From: Mesostigma viride
Taxonomy: Eukaryota > Streptophyta > Mesostigmatophyceae > Mesostigmatales > Mesostigmataceae
Direction of reading: 5' to 3'
Assembly: GCA_009746045.1 (NCBI GenBank)
Contig: RPFO01000296.1
Location: 1,038,739 to 1,098,738, forward strand
DNA length: 60,000 nt
Shown here: in pieces, positions 44,794 to 55,757 of the stretch
Position numbering within the stretch: the stretch's first letter is position 1
Layout: every line of letters begins with the position of its first letter
The notes under the pieces: model-generated
What the model was told of the DNA's origin: nothing
What the model saw: the letters and a program-made list of their open reading frames with translations, nothing else
Databases searched by the model: none
Made by a program: the position numbers and the translations under genes

Positions 44794-45031
44794 CATACTA
44801 CCGTTGTACGAAATTCAGACTGCACGAACCTCGAGGATTGTCAATGAATGCCCATGATTTTTGAATGAACAAAGCACACTGACCGCCGTGTTTGCGCGCG
44901 CGCGGGTGGAGGTGCGTGCACTAGTCTGCCAAGAAAACACTGCAGGGCATGCGCGCACGAACACAACGAGAACGTGCCAGCCTATGACGTCGTCGACGAT
45001 GAAGTTCGTCGTCCGCTAAATTGTAGGGGAT

Positions 45032-45675
45032 ATGGCGGAGTATCTGAGTGAAACAGAGAGGCTGCGGGCAGAACGACTGTGTTATGGACAAACTGCGGGT
45101 GTTTGCCTCTTAGGCCATGCCGATGGGGCAGACAACAACTGTCGGGGCCGAAATGGTGAAAGCTGCAACCTATTTGCTCACGCAATCTGCGTCAAGGCAA
45201 TTGACGGGAATAAAAATGGGGAGGAGTGGTGGTGCCCAGGATGCCGTGACCCCGGTGGCGTGAAAGTTGCCAATCTCCAAGCTTCGGGTTCGAACGGTCA
45301 TCATGAGCTCGGCACTCCCCCCCGGCCCTTGGCATGGCGACCATTTGTTTGGTTTGTTGATTATTCCTTCATATACCGTGCCCTAAGGCATGCTGGCTTG
45401 ATGTGCTGGGTGGTGGTGTGCAGGTTGGTGGACGCCGGCTCCCATCCATTGACCCCTTCTCTGGCACGGTCTCTGTGGCGGTGGCTGCGCTCAACTCAAT
45501 TGCGACACTGGCCATGTCTGGGAACACGACGCCCGTGCCACGATGGCGCCCGGTGACCACGTGGGTGCCATCATCCGTGTCAGCTCCGCCCAACTATGGT
45601 GTCGGCCGCCCATTGCAGCAGTGGCCAAACTTCTCCAATGACTGGACTATGAGCAATGACTGGTTTACCAGCTAA
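45032..45675 (+). CDS. PHD-like zinc-finger protein of the foldback-like element (two-exon model)
   Basis: ATG at 45032 in GGGATATGGCGGAG. The first part has cysteines and histidines in PHD-like order: C25, C37, C45, H50, C53 (CNLFAHAIC), then WWCPGC with C68 and C71, the Trp two residues before the final pair as in PHD fingers. The first ligand pair is atypically spaced. A likely intron runs from GGC|GTGAAAG (45260) to TGTGCAG (45423). Exon 2 (45424-45675) continues VGGRRLPSIDPFSGTVSVAV to SNDWFTS stop, giving 159 residues. The splice model is inferred. PHD fingers usually read histone H3 tails. Confidence 0.6.
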
Positions 45676-46084
45676 GCTTATACTAGTTTCTGATGTATTA
45701 TTAAGTGAGCCAGTGCTTCTAGTAGAAGGTGATGTCTTAGTACTTATTGTATATTCATGCTGGACTGAAAGAGTACGTGGCGTGCCACTGGCAGCCGAGA
45801 CATGTGCCTTGTCGATGGCCTGGGTTGCTCTTGTGCCATCCCATTTCATCTCAGATTGAATCATGAAGTTTCATGATTCAGTTGATGCTTGCAAGTTTCC
45901 AGCCTGACATGATCGATCGAGTTCATTTGGTCGCACAAAAATGTTTTATTCAAGAGAACAGTGGCAATGGCATCAAACTGCATTGTTTTCCTTTCATTTG
46001 TCACCTTTTGAGCTGTAAACAGTCTATTTTGATGGTCTACATGCTGCTTACAAGTTTCCAGCCTGATCTGAGTTCATTTGTTCA

Positions 46085-47430
46085 ATATTCATATTTGTTT
46101 CATGTAAGATAACCGAGAAAATGACGAAAAACTGCACATGTATGCTGTCACGTGTCACCATTTGAGCTCAGAATGAGCCCAATTTTTGTGGGTGGTCTAT
46201 TTTTATGGTCTAGATGCTGCCTGCAAGAATCCAGCTTGATATGAGTTCATTTGTTCACTGTTCATATTTGTTTCATGTAAGAAAAGGGGGAAAATGACGA
46301 AAAACTGCACATGTATGCGGTCAAATGTCACCATTTGAGCTCAGAATGAGCCCAATTTTTGTGGGTGGTCTATTTTCATGGTCTAGATGCTGCCTGCAAG
46401 AATCCAGCCTGATATGAGTTCATTTGTTCACTATTCATATTTGTTTCATGTAAGAAAAGGGGGAAAATGACGAAAAACTGCACATGTATGCGGTCAAATG
46501 TCACCATTTGAGCTCAGAATGAGCCCAATTTTTGTGGGTGGTCTATTTTCATGGTCTAGATGCTGCCTGCAAGAACCCAGCCTGATATGAGTTCATTTGT
46601 TCACTGTTCATATTTGTTTCATGTAAGAAAAGGGGGAAAATGACGAAAAACTGCACATGTATGCTGTCACATGTCACCATTTGAGCTCAGAATGAGCCCA
46701 ATTTTTGTGGGTGGTCTATTTTCATGGTCTAGATGCTGCCTGCAAGAATCCAGCCTGATATGAGTTCATTTGTTCACTAATCATATTTGTTTCATGTAAG
46801 AAAAGGGGGAAAATGACGAAAAACTGCACATGTATGCTGTCACATGTCACCATTTGAGCTCAGAATGAGCCCAATTTTTGTGGGTGGTCTATTTTCATGG
46901 TCTAGATGCTGCCTGCAAGAACCCAGCCTGATATGAGTTCATTTGTTCACTGTTCATATTTGTTTCATGTAAGAAAAGGGGGAAAATGACGAAAAACTGC
47001 ACATGTATGCTGTCACATGTCACCATTTGAGCTCAGAATGAGCCCAATTTTTGTGGGTGGTCTATTTTCATGGTCTAGATGCTGCCTGCAAGAATCCAGC
47101 CTGATATGAGTTCATTTGTTCACTATTCATATTTGTTTCATGTAAGAAAAGGGGGAAAATGACGAAAAACTGCACATGTATGCTGTCACATGTCACCATT
47201 TGAGCTCAGAATGAGCCCAATTTTTGTGGGTGGTCTATTTTCATGGTATAAATGCTGCCTGCAAGAATCCAGCCTGATATGAGTTCATTTGTTCACTATT
47301 CATATTTGTTTCATGTAAGAAAAGGGGGAAAATGACGAAAAACTGCACATGTATGCTGTCACATGTCACCATTTGAGCTCAGAATGAGCCCAATTTTTGT
47401 GGGTGGTCTATTTTCACGGTCTGAAGGCTG
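46085..47430 (-). repeat. Right arm: eight inverted 173-bp tandem repeats
   Basis: Reverse complement of the left-arm unit; the marker CCCAATTTTTGTGGG recurs every 173 bp from 46,178 to about 47,390. A decayed partial region (45,880-46,085) adjoins it on the inside. The copies pair with the left arm. Confidence 0.95.
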
Positions 47431-47918
47431 GATGACCCCTGCTTTATTGACAAATATAAGGATTTAATCACATGTGGAAAAATTGAGTAAAATTTATGAA
47501 ATTGAGCAAACACTTATGAATCCCCTCGTGCCTGTGCTTGTTTAGGAGGCATGAACCATCATGGAGGTGCAGGTGCACCTAGTGCACCCAGAGCAGGTGA
47601 TAGTTGTACATCCTACACCTGCAGGTTGTCGCCCTGATTGTATTACAAACCCATAGATGCCCCTTTCTCAGGGCTATGTGTTACATATGCTCCCCACGGA
47701 GCTATGATTTTAATTAATTAATTAATTAATCTGCGTCGGCCACAAGCCCTGGCATGCGACCCCCGCGGCCCCAACGACTCCAGACGCCTGAACTTAGGGG
47801 AATACAGCAGTAGTAGTGTAGAATAGATAGACCGTGGCCATGTACGCCTCCTACAGGCACTATACCGGCCAGCTGATTCACGAGCATTATTTAGCCATGA
47901 ACATGTGTGCCAATGCTG

Positions 47919-49339
47919 TCGCGTTTGCGTGCCATATCATCCTGGACTGGTCATTACCGCTACTTGGAATGCATCCACTATCAGCAGTAATCATGTGTGA
48001 GATATGCCACCTCCCCCCCCACTATTTAGCTCACAACAACGTGAGAGCAAAAAGTGAAAGAAAGGCATCTCACACTAAAGAAGGAAGCCCAGAGAGGGCG
48101 TCATTCCAGGCAGCAGCAAAAAAAAAAAAAAATCCAGCTGCTCCAAGATGCTTTTCCAGGATCAGCAACAACCTTAACATGCATGCTTTTAAAGGCTTAG
48201 CAATAACCCCTTCGATGGCTTTTTACCGGGAAAAGCCTAACCTCTTCAGATGCTTTTGAAGGCTAAGCAATAACCTTTTCCTTGTGCTTCCCTGGGTGAA
48301 GCAGGAGGAACATCCAGGCTGGCCGGACTGAACCCATCATGGGTTGTTCGTCCGTTTAAAATGAGAATGAAAGGTGCGGTCCTTTATGGCACCGCCACCT
48401 TCATGACAGGCAATCCGGCCCAACCAGCCGATTCTTGAGACCATGCTTTATCATCAAAGCAACCAAAAGACATTTCAATTCCAATGAGATACATGACGAA
48501 TTACAAAGAGTGTCGAGTTGTAATGTTGTAGTTATAAGAGCAGCTGTGAGGTCCCTTGGTTGACGCCATTGCAGGCCCCTTGTGGCGGCAGTGCGCGTGT
48601 GTTCCCGACCTAGTTCCTACTGGCATTCTTGCCAACGACGACCAGGGTGCCCGAAGGCCCTGTCCCTTGTCTCGTTCTCAGTCTTACACACATTCTTAAC
48701 AAAACCAATACATTGTCATATCCGTCAGTCCATCCTCATGGCAACTGACTGCATGCAACCACTCACGGGGGCTGCTCCGGGCTGCTCGAACTATTTCACC
48801 CCATGAAGACAACAAACCAGTTGTGAGGGAGAGAAACGGACGAACAACGACCACCATGGTTCGTTGCTCATCCTTCTATACTGCTCAAAGCTCAAACCTG
48901 GCGGCTGGCGCCACTAGCGCCACTTTAGACATCAGCCAATCATAACATTGTCTAATTTCCGACAAGCTAAACTTCAAGCTTTATCTGTCAAGCGAACACA
49001 AATATACAAGGGCAAATCTGTCGGCTATGCCAGGCACCGCCTGGGGCTTCCTTGCATTTGTGTCTGGTGTCCCACGTTGAAATCCTGAAATTGCACATCT
49101 GCTCAGTGCCTCGCCGGCTTGCTGCGTACCAGCATTCGGCAAACTGCCCTTGTGACGAATGTCAGTGAAATTCAGGTCCGCCCAAAAGTTCCGTCAGCAA
49201 ATTCAGCAGACTTGGCGCGTGAGTACAATTGAGATCCGCGGCGTCAGTACCGGGCCGCGGTATAGCAACCCGCACAAGGCTGCGGACGTCAGAATTACGC
49301 TAAAATCTGAATTGCGGACGTGATAGATCACGGACGCGA
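47919..49339. mobile_element. 1.42-kb non-autonomous element with 8-bp target duplication
   Basis: CAATGCTG flanks it at 47,911-47,918 and 49,340-49,347; deleting it restores the LINE B 3' UTR seen at 29.0-29.5 kb. The ends are imperfect inverted repeats starting TCGCGT (TCGCGTTTGCGTGCC and TCGCGTCCGTGATC). An 8-bp duplication is typical of hAT elements, but the end sequence is not diagnostic. No transposase frame is visible. Confidence 0.75.
48343..48848. repeat. Inverted repeat pair inside the 1.42-kb element
   Basis: GTTGTTCGTCCGTTT at 48,343-48,357 is inverted at 48,834-48,848. It could be a small nested element of about 0.5 kb. No target duplication was found. Confidence 0.45.
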
Positions 49340-49859
49340 CAATGCTGTGCCACACTCCAGATGATGCCTAGCTTTATTTAGTTATGCTGTGCCCATGCAG
49401 AGAGCTGCTCTCTGCATGCTGAGATGCCACGCTCTAGCTCATGTATAGCCATGATGATCTTCCCCCCCCATGTGACAGGCTCCCCTTAGTTGGGTGCTGC
49501 TTGAGACTCTGGTTGGTGCAGGTGCCCTTGGTGCACCTAGAGCAAGTGTCTTTGACATTCCCACCCTTGCAGGAAGTAGCTTAGAGTGTATTATAATAGG
49601 CCATATGCATGCCCCTTCTCAAGGGCTAGCTATGTGCTATACATATACTCCCAACGGAGTTATGTTCCCATTCATGCGAACGTTGACCACCCCCACAACT
49701 TGGGGAGCTAGTGTTGACGTACCCTGCATAATTGGCTCCTGCCGGCAATTCTCTTTGCGAGTCTGATCATGCTCCAGATCGATCACAGATCATAAGTTGG
49801 GAGCCTGCCCAGGCATTAATTAGCTAATTAGTTATAATTAATTAATTAGTTAGTAGTTG

Positions 49860-50040
49860 CCTTATAATTAATTAATTAGCACGTAGACTGCGCCACGCGT
49901 GGGTACGTACCAAGAAAGGAAACTGGCAACCCCTATACACAATGAGGAGGGCCGGGAGCCGGGAGGTCGCCCTAGCTTCTCTCACTGCCCCTGCAGGGTG
50001 GGCAGGCCTTGAGCAGAGCGCTCTCTCCGCATTATGGTGC
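49860..50040 (-). mobile_element. SINE-like element copy (diverged)
   Basis: Shares CCTATACACA..GAGGAGGG, CGCCCTAGCTTCTCTCACTG, GGGCAGGCC and a TTAATTAATTAGCACGT end with the element at 58,395-58,562. Boundaries are uncertain and no target duplication was found. Confidence 0.6.
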
Positions 50041-50444
50041 GGGCGCAACTGTGGCTGCAATAAAACAACTGGAGTATGCCGACGCATTTAATTGACGCAG
50101 TAATTAGTTAAATTACTTTACATATAATTGCGTCACGTGGCTGACGCAAAGCTAATGCTATATAAAGGTGAGGTGCCCAGGCATGAACCCATTCTTCTAT
50201 CCTAGGATGTAGCGTGCACAATTAAATCCATTCATTCATTTATCATTCATTGGGTTACTTCACGTGCCTCCGTTGGGTGAGTCACGGGGTATCAGCAGGT
50301 ACCTTTCATTCCCAGGTGTTTGATGCATAGCAAGAAGGGGGCATAGAGAAACCCCCCCTTCTCTCGTTGCCTTAAAAGGCAGGCCACATACATGGGTTCG
50401 ATCAAACTGCTCACTGGGATCGAGAGTCTAGCAACTACGGTGGG
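50041..50444. other. Unassigned sequence between repeats
   Basis: No gene seen. It contains GACGCA/TGCGTC motifs (GACGCATTTAATTGACGCAG; ATTGCGTCACGTGGCTGACG) resembling the end of the SINE-like element, and a TATATAAAGG near 50,160. Confidence 0.4.
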
Positions 50445-50457
50445 TAAGTAAGTAAGT

Positions 50458-50529
<72 letters not shown>

Positions 50530-50531
50530 GT

Positions 50532-50587
<56 letters not shown>

Positions 50588-50588
50588 C

Positions 50589-50621
<33 letters not shown>

Positions 50622-50860
50622 GGTAAGTAAGTAAGTAATAAGTAAGTAAGTCAGTCATGCAGTCAGTCAGTCAGTCAGTCAGTCAGTCAGTCAGTCAGTC
50701 AGTCAGTCAGTCAGTCAGTCAGTCAGTCAGTCAGTCAGTCAGTCAGTCAGTCAGTCAGTCAGTCAGTCAGTCAGTCAGTCAGTCAGTCAGTCAGTCAGTC
50801 AGTCAGTCAGTCAGTCAGTCAGTCAGTCAGTCAGTCAGTCAGTCAGTCAGTCAGTCAGTC

Positions 50861-50952
<92 letters not shown>

Positions 50953-50953
50953 C

Positions 50954-50992
<39 letters not shown>

Positions 50993-50995
50993 CTT
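50445..50995 (-). repeat. Expanded tetranucleotide tail of LINE A
   Basis: On the minus strand the LINE A 3' end (GCATGACGCGCAAGTACTTAC) runs straight into (TTAC)n, about 130 bp, then (TGAC)n, about 210 bp, then (TTAC)n again, about 200 bp. The other LINE A copy ends at the same base with only a few TTAC/TAAC units. Confidence 0.9.
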
Positions 50996-51107
50996 GCGCG
51001 TCATGCGCAAAGGCATGCCACGGAGTATACTCATGCTAATCTCATTACAAAAATAATTACACAAGTTTAAACAAATATCGTCTGCATCATCCCCCAACCG
51101 TTAAGCA

Positions 51108-51919
51108 CTAGTAGATGGGGATGTAATCCTCATCCGAGCTGTCCTCTACTGTAATGGCAGACAAGGCGGTAGTGTAGCGGCTATCCTCAGGACCAATAAC
51201 CTCCACCTGCGGATCGACTTCTACCCTGGCTAGCAACGGGCCGCGGGGCCCATGGGGAGGAAACAGGAGCATACCCCTCAGGAAGGTGCTTATTGCACTG
51301 AGATGGCAGCCCAATGATTTCTCCTTGTCAATCATGCGGGTGCGGAGTACGGATAGTCCCAGAAGCCCTGCATCTTCAAGCAGTTGTGTCACATAGGTCC
51401 GGGTCGCGCCGCGCCGGTGCCCGGCGCGCGCAAGTTTGCCAGTGGGTTGCGATGGGACAAGGGGACCCTGCCATAGGAGGAGGTGTCTACCTGGTTGGCC
51501 CGTCTTAAGCCCCCCGGCAGGGCCCACATCGGTATTCACCTGGTCTGTGCTGGCAAGACATGGCCGGCAAAGAGGAGGCGGCGGTGTCGGATGGTATGGG
51601 TGACATGCAAGAGGGAGCTCGCAGTAGAGCTCGGCCCGGGTGCGGCGTTCTTAGTTGGTAGCAGACGCCGAGGATATGACAGCTAGAGCGTTCGAGTGAC
51701 GGAGCCGTCAAGCTGCTGGCTCAGCGCCTGGTCCAGGGTCCACGCCTCGCAGCCATAAAGGAGGATGCTGAGGACAAGGGCCTTGAACAGAATGCGCTTG
51801 GGTCGCTCACTCAGGTAGCGGCAGCTAGGTCCAGAACCTGTCGAGGCGGCGGAGGGCCGCCCAGGCCTGGCCAATGCGGGTGTTGATGTCGATCGTCGGC
51901 CGTGGAGGGAAGCCAGCTG
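51108..51919 (-). pseudogene. LINE A RT C-terminal region and ORF end
   Basis: Frame-shifting pieces read GSWLPSTADD, YLSERPKRILFKALVLSILL then YGCEAWTLDQALSQQLDGSV (the common LINE motif LLYGCEAWT), VGPAGGLKTGQPGRHLLLWQ and the terminal TVEDSSDEDYIPIY stop at 51,108. Several frameshifts separate them. Confidence 0.85.
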
Positions 51920-53281
51920 CCAATTATTGCATTACCGAAAGCCAAGCCTTGACCCCCAAGACGTCCGGCTTTCAAGTTGGAGTGTACCCCCGCGGCATCT
52001 AGCAATGCCGACTAGTTTCAAGTGCGCACCAGTCAAAGTAGTTACCCTTCGCACAAACTCCAGCCACACATTTTCGTAACCGCCCTTTTGGCACCGCAGG
52101 AACTATTCTGTCTGATTCGGCCAGATTTCATCCAAGGAATCGGAAAGGAAAAACGGTGGAATCAGAAAAGGAAAACGGTGGAATCATTTTCAGCCTGAAC
52201 TAGTACAACACTATCGTCCGTTCAAGTCCGGCCTCACGGCCCATGCGACGCCATGTCGACCCGCCCATGCTTAGCCTTTTTTGCGCTAGACTAAAGAAAA
52301 ATGGTCCCGTTCTTGCCTAAGCAAAAAAATGCACCTCAGCACCTGCTAGCCATGGTAAATTTGCTAGCGATGGCAGTCTGGGAAACTTACTAACCAAACG
52401 GCAAATCAATCCAATCTCACGTTCAAAATGCCGCTTCCGTAGACATGTGTCGACTACTTTGTTTATGCGTGTGATTCAAACAAGCCAATTGTGAATTCCA
52501 GATTAGGAGTTAAGGTTTATGGCTGGCAGGACTGATATATTGCATGACGACACACCCTTTTTTGGCTTGAGACAGAAAGCTGTATATAAATTTCTTACAT
52601 GAGATGTTTGTCATGTTCATTTTGATTTTAACGCACAGCCCCCCATTCAGCATGTCGAATGGCATGCGCATGTGCTGGCCGGCAGCCACTGCCATGTCGC
52701 CGGATCAGACTGGCGTACAAACCACACAATCTTCTTGTTCACGCATGCTAACCACAACCATCGGTAAGCCGACGTTGTGCAGGAATTTTTTTTCATATGC
52801 CTTGGTTTAATAGTGGACGCTGCATCCCTGATTCGGCCGTGAAGCTTGTTGTCAGCTAGACGTTAGCAGCTGAGTGCCGGGCCGCCCTATGTGGAATAAC
52901 TTTCACATTGTCCATCGGCATTAACAGTTGAAAATTCCCTCCGATCGACCATGCCATAACAGGAAAATGCCATCATCTGTTGCAGTCCAGGCTTATATTT
53001 GCCACGATGTGGTGTGTGCCAGTTGTGCCACCTGTAATTTACATTACTAGGCTTGGTGTTCCTAGGGATTCCATTCATGGTGTTCCACTTAGTAGCCATA
53101 CCAGCATGCCTTGCAGTTTTCACAATAGATAGCCTGCAGGCCATATCAAACCCAACTCCCAAGTTGTCCAGTAATGCATGTGGTACCAATGAACCTTACC
53201 TTGTACAGTAAAATAAGTTATGATATTGGTTGATGTTGTGCGCCCGTGCTTTCAATTTGTTTCATAATCCATGTGCCGTTC

Positions 53282-53425
53282 AGGCATGCACGTGTGAAAC
53301 ATCCAGGTATGCCTGTCATCTTCCCCCCCCCGTATGATTCAATATCTCAGAGCCCAGATTGTTGTGGCACTGCGATAATGCATTATATAGCGTTGAAGAA
53401 AATGTGGGGCAGGTATTTGTGCAAT
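53282..53425 (+). repeat. Direct duplication, left copy (right copy 54,397-54,540)
   Basis: CATGCACGTGTGAAACA, GATTGTTGTGGCACTGC and GCGTTGAAGAAAA recur with few changes at 54,397-54,540. The two copies bracket the GGGT/GA tract. Confidence 0.8.
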
Positions 53426-53587
53426 TAACGTGCCATACGAACATTCCGGACGGTACATTCCGGTGATGTCGGGCAGTTGGGGGGTTCGCTTGGTCCCTTG
53501 GTTGCTTCCTCGCTTGGCTGCCACTGCGGGGGTGTAAGGACAGGTGCTCAAATGGAGAGACACTAGACGTGCATGCATGTTTGATGG

Positions 53588-54157
53588 ATGGGTGGGTGTG
53601 GGTGGGTGGGTGGGTGGGTGGGTGGGTGGGTGGGTGGGTGGGTGGGTGGGTGGGTGGGTGGGTGGGTGCAGGTGGGTGGGTGGGTGCAGGTGGGTGGGTG
53701 GGTGCAGGTGGGTGGGTGGGTGGGTGGGTGGGTGGGTGGGCGGGCGGGCGGGGCGGGCGGGCGGGTGGGTGGGTGGGTGCATGGGTGGGTGGGTGGGTGC
53801 AGGTGGGTGGGTGGGTGCAGGTGGGTGGGTGGGTGCAGGTGGGTGGGTGGGTGGGTGGGTGGGTGGGTGGGTGGGTGGGTGGGTGGGTGGGTGGGTGGGT
53901 GGGTGGGTGGTGGGTGGGTGGGTGGGTGGGTGGGTGGGTGGGTGGGTGGGTGGGTGGGTGGGTGGGTGGGTGGGGGGCGGGCGGGGGGGGGGGTGGGTGG
54001 GTGGGTGGGTGGGTGGGTGGGTGGGTGGGTGGTGGGTGGGTGGGTGGGTGGTGGGGGGTGGGTGGGTGGGTGGGTGGGTGGGTGGGTGGGTGGGTGGGTG
54101 GGTGGGTGGGTGGGTGGGTGGGTGGGTGGGTGGGTGGGTGGGTGGGTGGGTGGGTGG
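53588..54157 (+). repeat. (GGGT)n tract, potential G-quadruplex array
   Basis: About 570 bp of GGGT units with interspersed GCA, GGC and G insertions. Long WVGG/THPP frames on both strands are artefacts of the repeat. Confidence 0.97.
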
Positions 54158-54271
<114 letters not shown>

Positions 54272-54826
54272 GACATGTGTGTGTGTCTGGCTGTCTGGGT
54301 GGGTGGGTGTGCGTGCTTGGGTGCGTGGGACAGTGTGGATGTGGGTGTGCTTGCTTGCGTGGGTGCGTGAGGGAGGGAGTGGCTGGGTGAGCGAGTCAAG
54401 CATGCACGTGTCAAACAGCCAGGTAGAATTGTCATCCTTTCCCCCCATCATGACAAATCATTGGCATGGATTGTTGTGGCACTGCCATCATGCACTACAG
54501 CGCTGAAGAAAACGACGATGGGCAAATATATGTGAAAGCGACACAACATAGCCCATGGCGGTGGCTGCTATCAACAAGCAGCTCTTGCCTCCATGCACAG
54601 TCAAACACCTGCATCTTCTTCAATGCAGATTATTGACATCTCTTTTGTATATTATGTACAGATTATTTGCATTTGTAATATTATTTGTATACCACTGCAG
54701 TTTGCAACATGTAACCAGTGTTGCTAGTAATCTGGTAATGTGAGCTGTGTTGATATCAAAGTGCTGCGATGCAAGTCATACATCAGAACTAAAGCGGCAA
54801 CACTGGCTACGGACACAAAGAGTCAT

Positions 54827-54835
<9 letters not shown>

Positions 54836-54892
<57 letters not shown>
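54836..54892 (+). repeat. (CA)n microsatellite
   Basis: About 28 CA dinucleotides. Confidence 0.95.
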
Positions 54893-54893
<1 letters not shown>

Positions 54894-55757
54894 GTGCTTC
54901 GTGCATCGCGACCCAGGGCCTAGCTGGCAAGCTGCGGCCGAGACCAATGCCGAACACACCCATGCTCAGAGCACTATTGCGGATGCCAGGCACACCGCGT
55001 TTGCCATGGAACACATGGGTAGACGCTTCGTAAACGTGACAACGAATGACCCGCTGAGATCCCCACACTTGCGCACGGGAAAGGCGGCACACTTACGTTT
55101 CATAGATTAGCCGGGGCGAGATAGTAGCTCGTTTGCCTAGCCGTCATTAAGCCTATAGGCGTTCCAAGAAACGCATGAAATTTCTCTACCACTACCGGTG
55201 GCGCACTATCGGTCTATGATCGCAGAAACTTCTCTTGAAGGGGCCTTACACTGTCGTGCATGTAACCACGGAGCTTGAATGGTGGCATGACAACGAAAGA
55301 AAGTTTTCCTTAAGCCCGACCTCCCCTCCCGCATTCCACTGGTGATATTACAGCTGTTATAACTCCTGCATGGAGCTAAAAACATGCGGAAAACATGCTG
55401 GGCGAGTCCTGTCAAAATTAAAAACCAACAGACTTGATTGACAGCGCCGTTTAAACGACAGCAAGAGCTTCCATGCCATCGAACACTGCCCGAGGTTGGT
55501 CTAATTTAAAGACTAAGCCTGCCGTCTCAGAAAAAAATGTTCTATGCTCGGAGTCCACGGAATCAGGAAGTCGGCTCGCAGGTGCCGTACAGATCCGGTA
55601 GTGACTCGTGAAGTGAAAGATTTGGGCAGATTTGGGCAGATCGGGTTTGGGCTGATCCGGTCCTGGATCAGTCCGTACGCTGAAATTTGCGCGCCATCCG
55701 TTGTACTTGAATTTTCAAGGGAAACGAATGTTGCCTCTTTCGGTAATGCAATTGAGT

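Larger units (their letters stand above)
40946..47527. mobile_element. Foldback-like transposon with tandem-repeat arms and two cargo genes
   Basis: Terminal inverted repeats begin GAGGGGATTCATA and continue with GTGTTTGCTCAATTTCA (40,946-40,976; 47,497-47,527). GTG flanks both ends, a possible 3-bp target duplication. It interrupts the 3' UTR of LINE B copy 2. Inside the ends lie a left array of twelve 173-bp repeats and a right array of eight full copies in inverted orientation, so the arms could pair over more than 1.3 kb. The core carries a minus-strand Tudor-like gene and a plus-strand PHD-like gene separated by seven 109-bp repeats. No transposase was recognised. The structure recalls Foldback elements; the 3-bp duplication would also fit CACTA or Harbinger-type integration. 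Confidence 0.85.
39612..47729 (+). mobile_element. LINE B copy 2, inserted in copy 3, carrying a tandem-armed transposon
   Basis: Flanked by TCTGCGTCGGC at 39,601-39,611 and 47,730-47,740. It holds a nearly intact ORF1 missing its N-terminus, about 240 bp of 3' UTR, the 6.58-kb element (40,946-47,527), then the end of the 3' UTR (ACGGAGCTATGATT) and a (TTAA)n tail ending at 47,729. Without the passenger it is only about 1.5 kb, and it has no RT. Confidence 0.92.
39341..49667 (+). mobile_element. LINE B copy 3, host of two further insertions
   Basis: Its pieces are 39,341-39,611 (ORF1 C-terminal region to VYWKGAAICVG), 47,741-47,918 (HKPWHATP.. stop and start of 3' UTR) and 49,348-49,667 (rest of 3' UTR to CCAACGGAGTTATGTTC). 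The first gap is LINE B copy 2, flanked by the 11-bp duplication TCTGCGTCGGC. The second is a 1.42-kb element flanked by CAATGCTG. Removing both restores a sequence collinear with the copy at 29.0-29.5 kb. The 5' end abuts the tail of copy 1; its own target duplication was not found. Confidence 0.85.
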
